Source: CAZXTR01 sp964643615
GTDB lineage: Bacteria > Pseudomonadota > Alphaproteobacteria > CAAHEQ01 > UBA3637
Direction of reading: 5' to 3'
NCBI GenBank assembly: GCA_964643615.1
Contig: CAZXTR010000001.1
Coordinates: forward strand, 1-64,000
DNA length: 64,000 nucleotides
Made by a program: the position numbers and the translations under genes. The notes under the pieces are model-generated. The model saw only the letters and a list, made by a program, of their open reading frames with translations, searched no databases and was not told where the DNA came from. How positions within the stretch are numbered: position 1 is the first letter of the stretch; every line of letters starts with the position of its first letter. Shown piece after piece: positions 25,578 through 33,680 of the stretch.

Positions 25578-26743
25578 TCACGCTCATGTACTTGATTATT
25601 CCTACCATCTAAAAAAGGATTGCCGGGCCAAACAACTTTTTTCTTTTGAGACAACTGGCACCCTCTTAAAGCCCTAGAAGAAGTTAGCACTTCTATAACC
25701 TCATTAAGGCTGTCACGCGGGGAAACAAGATTGGCAATAACATTATGGCTACAAATAAAATCATTTCCTTGACGTCCATATTCTTTATTAAGCTTCCCCT
25801 TTATTTTGTCTCGGCACGCAGAGGCATAATCCATCAAAGTTAATCCGCTTTGATTTGTGTAATTAATATTGTTTAAACAGGGTAAAAACTTTTTAAAGGT
25901 TGATAAATCAGAATTTTTAATTGATTTTTTTAAACAATTAAAAAAGTTATTATTGACTTTTAAACACAACGGTTCTTGCATTGTTTGTTTAAAATCTTTT
26001 CCCCCTTGAAAAGCTTGACGAATTTGGTTTAACTTTGCTATTTCAAATCCCAACTTATATGCATCTTTAGAACGTGTTGTTTCCCTTTTTCTTTGCGCCT
26101 CTGCTTCCTTCAATGTTTGGGTTTTTGTTGTTAAAGTTCTTTGGGCTTTTTTTTCAAAAATTCTTTGAGCTTTTGCTCTTTGTTCCCTCATTATTTTTGA
26201 AATAATATAGACAAATCTTTTTATTGTATTTGGGGAAAGAGTTTTGCTGTACATGGCAACTTTTTTTGTGTCGAATTCTCGAACATTCAACAATTCCAAT
26301 TTCTTTTCTAAATCTTCGACCTCCGTCGCAGTTAGAGGAATAATAGTCTCTTCTTTTCGTTGCGGAATAGGACTGTCATTAGACAAATGTGGATACCGAT
26401 AACATTTTCCATATCCATTAATATATTTTGAAATACCAATATCGTCCAACACTTTTTGAATCCTTAAAAAGGCTCCTTTTTTCTTGCCCAATTCAAATGC
26501 CAGCTTCGAATTTCTTTCATAAATAGCTTCCTTCAATTCTTTGTCATATTGAATTGAAAAGATCGCCATGTGATCCAACAACGTTTTGCAAGTATAAAGT
26601 TTATTCTTTATTTGTGGTGCATATGCCAAAAAAGCATTTGATTCAAAAAGGGAATAATTCCCTGCCTTAACGGCTTTCAATAAATTTTGAAAGGAAAAAA
26701 CACATTGCGATTTTAATGGTACAACAACCTGTTTATCTAACAT
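25574..26743 (-). CDS. Ankyrin-like/helical-module protein (389 aa), unknown function
   Basis: Function not recognised. The start at 26743 has a good AGAGG site. The sequence seems to contain two rounds of the same architecture. Each has an ankyrin-like half: the C-terminal one NINYTNQSGLTLMDYASA is clear, the N-terminal one CKTLLDHMAIFS is vague. Each also has a helical motif: LAFELGKKKGAFLRIQKVL about residue 105 and AYKLGFEIAKLNQIRQAF about residue 260. The latter motif recurs in the upstream gene (LYRIGFTIGQLTIIRKML). The middle is Lys/Arg/Gln-rich coiled coil (about 190-245). Effector-like ankyrin proteins are common in intracellular alphaproteobacteria; a host-directed role is an inference. 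No signal peptide. Confidence 0.65.
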   Translation of the reverse strand: MLDKQVVVPLKSQCVFSFQNLLKAVKAGNYSLFESNAFLAYAPQIKNKLYTCKTLLDHMAIFSIQYDKELKEAIYERNSKLAFELGKKKGAFLRIQKVLDDIGISKYINGYGKCYRYPHLSNDSPIPQRKEETIIPLTATEVEDLEKKLELLNVREFDTKKVAMYSKTLSPNTIKRFVYIISKIMREQRAKAQRIFEKKAQRTLTTKTQTLKEAEAQRKRETTRSKDAYKLGFEIAKLNQIRQAFQGGKDFKQTMQEPLCLKVNNNFFNCLKKSIKNSDLSTFKKFLPCLNNINYTNQSGLTLMDYASACRDKIKGKLNKEYGRQGNDFICSHNVIANLVSPRDSLNEVIEVLTSSRALRGCQLSQKKKVVWPGNPFLDGRNNQVHERD

Positions 26744-26775
26744 TTTTACCTCTATTTTCAATAAGTTACAAAATT

Positions 26776-27168
26776 TTACACAATTACGCGCCCATGCCCA
26801 CAATCCTGCCGCATGGGATATTTCTTGTGACAAACTGTCGATATTTTTGGTGGCAGTTGAGGGCCTTGTTTCGCTCCGCTAGCTTCCAACATTTTTCTTA
26901 TTATCGTTAATTGTCCGATAGTAAAACCTATCCTATAAAGAGCGTTTAAATCATTTTCTTTTTGTAACATATCGGCGAGTTTATTTTTCAAATTCTGATT
27001 TCTAAAATCAACATAATCCAATAACGTCCAGCCGTTGGCATCTCGATGATTAATATCTTTTACAGATGTTAATGCATATTCAAATGGATTTGAATTTCCA
27101 CGTATGATATTTGCCTTTAACATTTGAAATATTCTATCTTGCGTACCACTTTTATTTAATTTTTTCAT
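26776..27168 (-). CDS. Small ankyrin-like protein (130 aa)
   Basis: Start at 27168 with AAGGAAATT; an in-frame ATG at 27207 lacks a ribosome-binding site. Residues 15-60 carry one ankyrin-like repeat, VKDINHRDANGWTLLDYVDF, followed by a helix (LKNKLADMLQKEND) and the module LYRIGFTIGQLTIIRKMLEASG shared with the downstream 389-residue protein. The two genes are 32 bases apart in one operon behind a good promoter. The product looks like a one-unit version of the larger neighbour. Function unknown. Confidence 0.68.
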   Translation of the reverse strand: MKKLNKSGTQDRIFQMLKANIIRGNSNPFEYALTSVKDINHRDANGWTLLDYVDFRNQNLKNKLADMLQKENDLNALYRIGFTIGQLTIIRKMLEASGAKQGPQLPPKISTVCHKKYPMRQDCGHGRVIV

Positions 27169-27518
27169 TTTAATTTCCTTTTTTATTCTTTTATATGTTG
27201 GCGTCATTTTTGTTTTTCAATAAAAACTTACTTATCCCCTCTGACAATTGCCTCTTTTAATTTCCATATAAAGTACAATTGTGGAACCCTTGAGTTTATA
27301 AGATATTGCACTTCGATTGACGTCATTGTATCCCTTAAAAGTTAGGGAGTATATCATATATATTACAAAAACGCAACTTTTTTGTCCATATTTTTAATAT
27401 TCTCACACAAAATTAACAAAATAAAAAAAACGACTCGATCTGGATTTTATTAACAAAATAGTTACTTTTGACTTTTATAGTAAGTGCATTCGAACACAAA
27501 AAACTAAAAGGGGAACGT
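27169..27518. other. Divergent regulatory region between the ankyrin-like pair and ccrM
   Basis: 350 non-coding, very A/T-rich bases serving two divergent units. Besides the minus-strand promoter it contains one GANTC site (GACTC, 27432-27436) upstream of ccrM. GANTC is the target of CcrM itself, so methylation-sensitive autoregulation is conceivable, as known for ccrM in Caulobacter; a single site is weak evidence. A partial inverted repeat CCCTTAA / TTAGGG lies at 27332-27347. Confidence 0.5.
27348..27376 (-). promoter_or_regulatory. Promoter of the ankyrin-like gene pair
   Basis: Minus strand TTGCGT (27376-27371), 17-base spacer, TATACT (27353-27348). The predicted leader is about 170 bases long, unusually long for this window. 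Confidence 0.5.
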
Positions 27519-28607
27519 ATGTCATCGATCAAAATGAATTCTATTTACCAAGGCGATTGCATTGAAATCATGGGCTCTATGCCAGAAAAATCCGTTGATG
27601 TTATTTTTGTCGATCCTCCATATAACATGCAATTAGGCGGCAATCTAATGCGCCCCGACAGTTCTATTGTCAACGGAGTGAACGATTCATGGGATCAGTT
27701 TTCCAATTTTGAAGCGTATGATAATTTTACAAAAAAATGGATGCAATCGGCCAGACGGCTATTAAAAGACAACGGAACCATGTGGGTAATTGGCTCTTAT
27801 CACAATATTTTCCGTGTAGGGAATCAAATTCAAAACTTAGGATTTTGGATTTTGAACGATATTGTTTGGACAAAAGTTAATCCTATGCCCAATTTTAAAG
27901 GAACTCGCTTTACGAATGCGCATGAAACGCTTATCTGGTGTGCTAAAAGCAATAAATCAAAGTATACCTTTAATTATGACAGCATGAAAGCTTTTAATGA
28001 TGATGTCCAAATGCGCTCGGATTGGCGCTTACCCATTTGTACTGGTCATGAACGATTAAAAGACAAAGATGGGAAAAAGATACATACGACTCAAAAACCC
28101 GAAAGCTTACTTTATCGAGTTATTATTTCTTCAACCAATGTTGGAGATGTTATTTTAGACCCCTTCTTTGGCACAGGGACAACGGGGGCTGTAGCAAAAA
28201 AATTAGGACGACAATTCGTTGGAATAGAACAAAATGAAACGTATATATTAGCGGCTAAAGAACGTTTAGATGCTATTGTCCCATCAAAAGACATGGCCTT
28301 GTTAGAGCCAAATTGTAAAAAAACCGAACCACGCATTCCTTTTGGTTCAGTAGTAGAACATGGGCTTTTATCTCCTGGAGAACATTTGTTTGACGCTAAA
28401 CGTAAATTTATGGCCACAGTCAAAGCTGATGGCAGTCTTGTCACTTCAAGCACGCACGGATCTATCCACCAAGTCGGAGCGCAATTACAAGGCGTACCAT
28501 CGTGCAATGGGTGGACATTTTGGCATTTTGAAGACCCAAGAAAAAGCGAATTACATTCTATCGATTGCCTACGTCAACAATTAAAAGAAACTTTATTTTC
28601 AACTTAA
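27519..28607 (+). CDS. ccrM: CcrM-type DNA adenine methyltransferase (GANTC)
   Basis: Beta-class N6-adenine methyltransferase controlling cell-cycle transcription in alphaproteobacteria. 362 residues, close to Caulobacter CcrM. Motif IV VDVIFVDPPYNMQLGG comes before motif I ILDPFFGTGTTGAVAKKLGR, the beta-class order; QKPESLLYRVI lies between. The C-terminal CcrM-specific domain (from PFGSVVEHGLLSPGEHLFD to WTFWHFED) is complete and needed for site recognition. The start at 27519 has AAAAGGGG; upstream in-frame triplets lack a site. Its target being GANTC is from family knowledge. It sits alone amid ankyrin-like genes. Confidence 0.94.
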   Translation: MSSIKMNSIYQGDCIEIMGSMPEKSVDVIFVDPPYNMQLGGNLMRPDSSIVNGVNDSWDQFSNFEAYDNFTKKWMQSARRLLKDNGTMWVIGSYHNIFRVGNQIQNLGFWILNDIVWTKVNPMPNFKGTRFTNAHETLIWCAKSNKSKYTFNYDSMKAFNDDVQMRSDWRLPICTGHERLKDKDGKKIHTTQKPESLLYRVIISSTNVGDVILDPFFGTGTTGAVAKKLGRQFVGIEQNETYILAAKERLDAIVPSKDMALLEPNCKKTEPRIPFGSVVEHGLLSPGEHLFDAKRKFMATVKADGSLVTSSTHGSIHQVGAQLQGVPSCNGWTFWHFEDPRKSELHSIDCLRQQLKETLFST

Positions 28608-29404
28608 AATAGTTAATTTTTATTTTTTTGTACAAATCTTTTCGATATACGAGACAAAGAAATACTAGATATAAGTAGATTTAAGTTCTTTTAAGAATAA
28701 CGTCTTAATTGGATTCCCCCCCCTTGTCGAAAGATTCTTTTTCTCGAATCGAGACATAAATTGAATCGAACAAATCAACAATATCTGGCTTTAATGTAAA
28801 ATATTTTTTATGAAAGGACTCTAAATGATTGAGACACGTAAAATCTTAACTAAAAATTAAACCACAGATTAAAACAAGCCGTTTCTTGTTATAATCTTGA
28901 TGCGATAACGTATGCTTTGATTTGAGGGCAAAAATTATCCTCCGTATCAAGATAGAGAAAAAACACCATTTTCGATATTACATTTCAGAGGTATCAAAAA
29001 GCAGCGGCGCTCCTGATAAAAGAATAGCTATAGAAATTTTAATTTGGCCTTTGGATGCGCAGAGGAATGCCTTATGACAAAAAGAAGTCTTTAGGGGAAA
29101 AGGATATTTTTTTGATTTGTTTAAACAAGCTATTTTTAAATAAAACCCAAAGATATTAGAAACCTTATATAAAAAAGATTTCATATACAAAAACTCATTA
29201 ACAAAGAGAGGAAATCTTTACTAGATATCTCCATTCAACATCAACAATTCTTGGAACGTGCAAATAATGAATGGGAAAGGTTAGCTTTAGATTGCAGCTT
29301 TTTAAGAGAACAGTAATTCCAAACATAAAAATAAACACACCCCAACGAAAAAATTATCTATCGCTAAAACAATTGATGATAGAATGCGCATATATTGAAT
29401 TAGG
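28608..29404. other. Long gene-poor region with decayed coding traces
   Basis: About 800 bases with no intact gene. The plus strand from about 28980 reads as short open stretches broken by stops in changing frames (for example a run decoding to IEILIWPLDAQRNAL, then VFRGKGYFFDLFKQAIFK), followed by the fragment at 29173-29316. This pattern fits a decayed gene more than a regulatory spacer, but no family is recognisable. A run of eight or nine Cs around 28720 is odd for this base composition. Confidence 0.4.
29173..29316 (+). pseudogene. Possible gene fragment (47 codons, no start)
   Basis: Open frame from just after a stop at 29170 to TAA at 29314, with helical, coding-like composition (SIQHQQFLERANNEWERLA). 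There is no start codon or ribosome-binding site near the 5' end. It may be the C-terminus of a decayed protein. Family not recognised. Confidence 0.25.
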
Positions 29405-29433
29405 TTGACTTTTTGCCTTTTTTATGTTATCAT
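29405..29433 (+). promoter_or_regulatory. Promoter of the 29467-30270 gene pair
   Basis: TTGACT (29405-29410), 17-base spacer, TATCAT (29428-29433), about 33 bases before the ATG at 29467. Close to sigma-70 consensus. Confidence 0.7.
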
Positions 29434-29466
29434 GCCTTCCTTGATAAACGAAGAGGACATTCTATA

Positions 29467-29775
29467 ATGTATAATGATAAAGTAACTCAAGATTTTGTCG
29501 CGCGTCTCTCTCTTTCGCCCAGGGAAACAAGCAACGAAGAAATTAAGATTGTCTTACAAGCTGTCCTCGACCTAAACAACCATCAAACCTTTGATACAAT
29601 AGGAAGAACCTCCTTAATGCTTTTGGCAGGGGGAAAGCCTTCTGCTAAAAGCACCAAAACCAATCTTACTATTAGAAGGAAAACTTATGATTCTCTCTTC
29701 CCTTTAATCTATCCGAAAAAGGTTGTAACGAAAGAATCCTCCTATCAATCAAACAATAAAATTCTAACAAGATAA
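29467..29775 (+). CDS. Small ankyrin-like protein (102 aa), first of a tandem paralogue pair
   Basis: Start at 29467 with GAGG eleven bases upstream. The N-terminal half matches the next gene: YNDKVTQDF here against YNDEVTSAF there, then FDTIGRTSLMLL against FDCQKRTPLMLL, the latter being an ankyrin-repeat-like turn and helix. The C-terminal third is basic and shorter than in the paralogue. No signal peptide or membrane segment. The pair share a promoter and are 12 bases apart. Unknown function; one degenerate ankyrin unit is all that can be named. Confidence 0.6.
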   Translation: MYNDKVTQDFVARLSLSPRETSNEEIKIVLQAVLDLNNHQTFDTIGRTSLMLLAGGKPSAKSTKTNLTIRRKTYDSLFPLIYPKKVVTKESSYQSNNKILTR

Positions 29776-29787
29776 ATAAGGATTTTT

Positions 29788-30270
29788 ATGACGCACTGTA
29801 ATAAAAGAAAATACAATGATGAAGTAACGTCTGCGTTCATCGCACTTTGTTCCAATCCGAATGCAAAAATCGATGGAAAAATCATTAAAAATGCCCTAAG
29901 AAATGGGTTCAATCCAAACAGTCAAGAATTTGATTGTCAAAAAAGAACACCTTTAATGCTTTTAATAGAAAAGCATGCCGAAGTTGTCGAGGTCTTTATA
30001 AAGGTTTGTAAAATCAAGGGACAGACTTTAGACACAACGAAATGTGATACCTTTGGATTTGACACAAAGGATTATGCAAAGGTCACGCGTTCCGTCTTAA
30101 CAGATCAAGAAATAGGAAATAAAGTTTACGATACAATCTCAACTTTAATAAGTTCAGAATCCCAAATTGACCAAAAAATGCGACAACATTCATCAATTCC
30201 AGTGCAGAATATTGTATATAAACCACGCAACGGACTTAACCAACAACACAAGAGATCGTTGCAAAGATAG
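29788..30270 (+). CDS. Ankyrin-like protein (160 aa), second of the tandem pair
   Basis: AAGGA precedes the ATG. It contains IIKNALRNGFNPNSQEFDCQKRTPLMLLIEKHAEVVEVFIKVC (about residues 34-75), one clear ankyrin-type repeat with the TPLMLL core, then DTFGFDTKDYAKV, a possible second degenerate repeat. The C-terminus is basic and Gln-rich. It is longer than its paralogue upstream. Function unknown. Confidence 0.65.
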   Translation: MTHCNKRKYNDEVTSAFIALCSNPNAKIDGKIIKNALRNGFNPNSQEFDCQKRTPLMLLIEKHAEVVEVFIKVCKIKGQTLDTTKCDTFGFDTKDYAKVTRSVLTDQEIGNKVYDTISTLISSESQIDQKMRQHSSIPVQNIVYKPRNGLNQQHKRSLQR

Positions 30271-30290
30271 ATCAAACTATTAACTCAATT

Positions 30291-30337
30291 TACCCACACG
30301 CTCCAATGGTGCGCGATTGCGGTGTTTTTATTTTTAA
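30291..30337 (+). terminator. Possible terminator after the ankyrin-like pair
   Basis: An interrupted stem (ACAC ... CAAT pairing with ATTG ... GTGT) is followed by TTTTTATTTTT. The stem is broken by unpaired bases, so it is only a candidate; the next gene's ribosome-binding site lies immediately after. Confidence 0.35.
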
Positions 30338-30351
30338 AAAGGACAAAACGT

Positions 30352-30702
30352 ATGATCCCGGATCAAAGAACAAAAATACAAAAAACAACAGAGGAAATAA
30401 CTACCCTTTATAATTTATCACAAGAAGATAGGCAAAAATTACAACGAATCAGAAAATCAGATGGGCAATTGCAAGTATTTTTAACAAATCTCATTATATG
30501 GAACGCTCTTGGGCACATCCAATACTTTTTAAGCAAATATCCAGAAGCAACTGATGTCGCACCTAAAAACCGCAGAACATGGGCTCAAGAAGCAAAAGAA
30601 TATAGCAGAAACCCAGAAATCGTAGAGTTTTTAAACTCTCACATTCAACAACGAGAACAATTAAAAAGAAAGACTCGAACGTTCGAAAAACAAAAAGAAT
30701 AG
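30352..30702 (+). CDS. Small helical protein (116 aa), unknown function
   Basis: Start at 30352 with AAAAAGGA. Predicted to be all helical and strongly charged. The centre (LTNLIIWNALGHIQYFLSKYPEATDVAPKNRRTWAQEAKEYSRNPEIVEFLNSH) resembles two ankyrin-type helical pairs, with NRRTWAQEAKEYSRNPEIVEFLN fitting the repeat spacing, but key turn residues are poor. It ends in a basic coiled coil. It lies within the run of small ankyrin-like genes, all on the plus strand, with which it is probably related by function. No export signal. Confidence 0.55.
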   Translation: MIPDQRTKIQKTTEEITTLYNLSQEDRQKLQRIRKSDGQLQVFLTNLIIWNALGHIQYFLSKYPEATDVAPKNRRTWAQEAKEYSRNPEIVEFLNSHIQQREQLKRKTRTFEKQKE

Positions 30703-30877
30703 AAAACTATTCGTAACGCCTCTGCGATATCTTCTAAAGAAAAAATCAACCACCTTCATAAAAAGCACAACGGCTGATCAAACGAACAACCATCCATCGA
30801 TGCCTGTCGAAATTTTGTTCCATAGTATGCATAATAAAACATAAATTTATTATAAAATCCTTTGTTGTAAATTTTGT

Positions 30878-30906
30878 TTGATTTTTTCTATTTTTTAAAG
30901 TACAGT
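30878..30906 (+). promoter_or_regulatory. Promoter of the 30943 gene
   Basis: TTGATT (30878-30883), 17-base spacer, TACAGT (30901-30906). The gene's strong AAAGGAGAT site and ATG follow about 35 bases later. Confidence 0.55.
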
Positions 30907-30942
30907 GTGAATAGGATTTCGTTCTATTTAAAGGAGATACCT

Positions 30943-31269
30943 ATGCAACAAAAAACTTTAAATGAAAAGAAAAATAAACTAAACCACTTGAAATGCCAAG
31001 TAGATTTATGGAGAGCGGTTCAGTTGAACAACCCTTATTTGTTAAAAATATCTTTAGACGGCAGGAAGCCCTATATTGATATTAATGAAAAAATGGGAAA
31101 TGAAACCCTTTTGGATAGAGCCAAATCTTACAAAAAAAATCGAGTTATCCCTATTTTAGTTCGTTATGGCGCAATAACGAGTGACGAGATTCGTCGTATT
31201 CAACGACATAATAAAAATATTGACCTTCAAAAAGGCCAAACGGAAATAAGGTATAAAACATTAAATTAA
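30943..31269 (+). CDS. Small ankyrin-like protein (108 aa)
   Basis: Start at 30943 with a strong AAAGGAGAT site; a longer frame from 30874 covers the promoter and is rejected. Residues about 22-78 carry an ankyrin-like unit: LWRAVQLNNPYLLKISLDG, then DINEKMGNETLLDRAKSYKKNRVIPILVRYGA, which has the TLLD...V.ILV.YGA pattern. The C-terminus is basic. It has its own promoter, separate from the upstream small genes. Unknown role. Confidence 0.65.
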   Translation: MQQKTLNEKKNKLNHLKCQVDLWRAVQLNNPYLLKISLDGRKPYIDINEKMGNETLLDRAKSYKKNRVIPILVRYGAITSDEIRRIQRHNKNIDLQKGQTEIRYKTLN

Positions 31270-31273
31270 TGAA

Positions 31274-31441
31274 ATGGTTATGAAAAGTTCAAGGAGCTCA
31301 ACAAAAAAAATCGGTGCCAAAGAGATTGTACATTTCCTTCGAAAAAAAGAATCAAGAACAACTTTTAAATTAATGCCGAAAGCGCATCTAACAAATCGCG
31401 GGCCCCATTATCGGCCTACCAGCTCTCTCAAATATAGTTAA
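31274..31441 (+). CDS. Possible very small basic protein (55 aa)
   Basis: Open frame from ATG 31274 to TAA 31439 between two ankyrin-like genes. The product is basic; the segment KKIGAKEIVHFLRKKESR resembles the last helix of an ankyrin repeat, so it may be the detached end of a once longer ankyrin protein. Only a poor ribosome-binding site is visible. It could be a relic instead of a gene. Confidence 0.3.
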   Translation: MVMKSSRSSTKKIGAKEIVHFLRKKESRTTFKLMPKAHLTNRGPHYRPTSSLKYS

Positions 31442-31450
31442 GGACAATTG

Positions 31451-31849
31451 ATGGAACAACAAACTGATGATTTTAATGAAAAACAAACACGAAAAATGGC
31501 TAGATGGCTTTCTTTCAGAGGAAAGATTCCTCCCAATAAAATTTCCGAATGTATTCATTTAAAAGGAAACCCAAATGGACACATTAAAGATTTAAGCTTT
31601 TTAACAGTTGCTATTGTTTGGCATCCTGAAGTTTTCTATGAATTTATAAATGGTGGAGCCAACATCAACGAAGAAAATATTTTCGGGCGCACTCCTTTAG
31701 ATAATGCAAACCAATGTTTTCTTACGTCGTTGAACACACCTGCTCGTGATACCTATAGAAAAATTATCGATGTTTTAAAGAAAAACGGCGCAAAAAGCAA
31801 AGTAGCAGAAAGACAGGTTTTGGCGATTCTTTCGGGAAAAGGAAGATGA
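31451..31849 (+). CDS. Small ankyrin-like protein (132 aa)
   Basis: ATG at 31451 with AGGACA upstream. One recognisable ankyrin repeat with the classic pattern in PEVFYEFINGGANINEENIFGRTPLDNANQ (about residues 60-90), followed by a second helical pair YRKIIDVLKKNGAKSKVAER. The N-terminus is short and polar. The gene ends 3 bases before rlmE on the same strand and may be cotranscribed with it, although the functions are unrelated. No export signal seen. Confidence 0.72.
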   Translation: MEQQTDDFNEKQTRKMARWLSFRGKIPPNKISECIHLKGNPNGHIKDLSFLTVAIVWHPEVFYEFINGGANINEENIFGRTPLDNANQCFLTSLNTPARDTYRKIIDVLKKNGAKSKVAERQVLAILSGKGR

Positions 31850-31852
31850 TAA

Positions 31853-32536
31853 ATGCCATCCTCTTCCCACCTTCACACCCGCTTAAAAACAGCAAAAGGT
31901 CGTAAACCATCGTCCATTCGGTGGCTACAACGGCAATTAAATGACCCCTATGTAGAAGAAGCAAAAAAACAAGGGTACCGTGGGAGAGCTGCCTTTAAAA
32001 TTATTGAATTAGACGACCAATTCCATTTTTTTAAACAAGGTGCATGTATTGTAGATTTGGGCTGTGCCCCCGGTGGCTGGACACAAGTGGCCGTTCAACG
32101 GACTCTTTCGACCAACGCAAGGCCAAATATCTTTGGTATTGACATTTTGCCCACAAAATCCATAGAAGGAGCGGTTCTTTTGCAGATGGACTTTACCGAC
32201 AATAACGCCTCTAAAGCCTTAAAAGATTTAATGCCTGGCTCGGGGGCCGACGTTGTTATGAGTGATATGGCAGCCAACACCACAGGCATTACTTCTATTG
32301 ATCACTTAAGAACTATGCATTTAATCGAAATAGCGTATGATTTTGCTTGCCAAGTTTTAAAACCTAAGGGATGGTTTATTGCTAAAATTTTTGCAGGGGG
32401 AACAGATTCTTCTTTGTTAAAAAACATGAAGCAAAATTTTGCTTTAGTTAAACATATCAAACCTTCAGCAAGTCGTAAACAATCTGTGGAATACTATGTA
32501 GTAGCAAAGGGTTTTAAATGCACCTTGAAGAAATAA
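31853..32536 (+). CDS. rlmE: RlmE, 23S rRNA 2'-O-methyltransferase
   Basis: FtsJ/RrmJ family; methylates U2552 in the ribosomal A-loop. 227 residues. The SAM site IVDLGCAPGGWTQVA (about residue 65) and the K-D-K-E tetrad are recognisable: Lys in RAAFKIIELD, Asp in VMSDMAANTTG, Lys in GWFIAKIFAG, and Glu in SVEYYVVAKGF. An N-terminal basic extension (HTRLKTAKGRKPSS) is typical of alphaproteobacteria. The 3' end overlaps the next methyltransferase by 19 bases. Confidence 0.93.
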   Translation: MPSSSHLHTRLKTAKGRKPSSIRWLQRQLNDPYVEEAKKQGYRGRAAFKIIELDDQFHFFKQGACIVDLGCAPGGWTQVAVQRTLSTNARPNIFGIDILPTKSIEGAVLLQMDFTDNNASKALKDLMPGSGADVVMSDMAANTTGITSIDHLRTMHLIEIAYDFACQVLKPKGWFIAKIFAGGTDSSLLKNMKQNFALVKHIKPSASRKQSVEYYVVAKGFKCTLKK

Positions 32537-33585
32537 AAAAAGCTACCTTATCTTTATTGACGGAAATTTTTCAAAGCCGTTGTCCTGCATCAGAAATTAT
32601 TTCTTGTTATACTCGATCAAGACGCTATATCGGTTCAAAAGATCGCCATTTATTGACGGATATGGTATGGAAAGCCATTCGTTATCATGCGCACCTTGAA
32701 TTTCAAACCCACAATTTCGAAGAACAACTTTGTTTATTGGATAATATTGAGAATTTACCCTCGATGCCCGATTGGGTCAAATGGGAATGTCCCGAATGGA
32801 TCATTCCTCACATCCCCAATGCAGATAAAGAATTACCAGCCTTGATTTCTTCAGCTCCTATTGTTTTACGTGTTAATGGAGATAGGAATGCTGTTCAAAA
32901 AAAGTTGCATGACGAAGGAATTGAAACCGAATATACTTTACTTTCTCCGTTTGGGTTAGTTTTAAAAAAGCGCACAAATTTAGAGACTTCTGCGTGCTAC
33001 AAACAAGGCTTGATAGAAATTCAAGACGAAGGTTCTCAATTGGTGGCAATCGAGGCAACCGTCAAACCAAATGAACATATTTTTGATATGTGTGCTGGCG
33101 CAGGAGGAAAAAGTTTAATTTTTTCTCAATTAATGCATAATAGAGGACATATCACCGCCTATGATATTTCATCCATAAGTTTATCCAAATTGCAAAAAAG
33201 GGCACAGCGTGCCCATGCTAGGAATATTTATATTACGCACACATTGCCATACACAATGTTTGACCTGGTCGTTGTAGATGCACCTTGCTCTGGAACAGGA
33301 ACATGGCGTAGGTGCCCTGATGCTAAATGGAAAATCACTCCTGAACAATTAGCTTCGCTTGTAAAAAAACAATCTGAAATTTTGGACTTGGCTTGTACCT
33401 TGTCTAAAGAACGGCTTTGTTATATAACATGTTCTTTGACTTTGGATGAAAACGAAAATCAAGTAGATTATTTTCTTAATCGCCACAAAGAATGGACATG
33501 TATTAAACAAAAACGTTTTTCTCCTTATTTTAACAATACTGATGGTTTTTTCGTTGCTGTTTTAAAAAGAAAAGAATCTGTATAG
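32518..33585 (+). CDS. rsmB: RsmB-like rRNA m5C methyltransferase
   Basis: NOL1/NOP2/Sun-family cytosine-5 methyltransferase, probably for 16S rRNA. 355 residues. The N-terminal part is a short NusB-like helical domain; SAM motif FDMCAGAGGKSL (about residue 190), VVVDAPCSGTGTWRRCPDAKW with the PC motif, and CYITCSLTLDENENQV with the catalytic TC Cys. It is shorter than E. coli RsmB (429), which is common for alphaproteobacterial RsmB-like proteins. The exact target base is inferred. It overlaps rlmE, so the two are cotranslated. Confidence 0.85.
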   Translation: MHLEEIKKATLSLLTEIFQSRCPASEIISCYTRSRRYIGSKDRHLLTDMVWKAIRYHAHLEFQTHNFEEQLCLLDNIENLPSMPDWVKWECPEWIIPHIPNADKELPALISSAPIVLRVNGDRNAVQKKLHDEGIETEYTLLSPFGLVLKKRTNLETSACYKQGLIEIQDEGSQLVAIEATVKPNEHIFDMCAGAGGKSLIFSQLMHNRGHITAYDISSISLSKLQKRAQRAHARNIYITHTLPYTMFDLVVVDAPCSGTGTWRRCPDAKWKITPEQLASLVKKQSEILDLACTLSKERLCYITCSLTLDENENQVDYFLNRHKEWTCIKQKRFSPYFNNTDGFFVAVLKRKESV

Positions 33586-33618
33586 CTCTATTTTTCGCTA
33601 ACAGACAATAAAAAAAAC

Positions 33619-33647
33619 TTGGCTTTTAAAACAAATCTTTGTAAGAT
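33619..33647 (+). promoter_or_regulatory. Promoter of pgk
   Basis: TTGGCT (33619-33624), 17-base spacer, TAAGAT (33642-33647), 33 bases before the pgk ATG. Confidence 0.6.
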
Positions 33648-33680
33648 GCTTCTATTGCATTTAATCAAGAAAGGAAAAAA

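Noticed and set aside
27519..28607. ccrM considered as an orphan or phage methylase
   Set aside because: The C-terminal domain typical of cell-cycle CcrM is complete, and no restriction enzyme or phage gene is adjacent.
28978..29190. 70-codon minus-strand frame in the gene-poor region
   Set aside because: Weak ribosome-binding context and low-complexity composition; the plus strand carries the coding-like traces.
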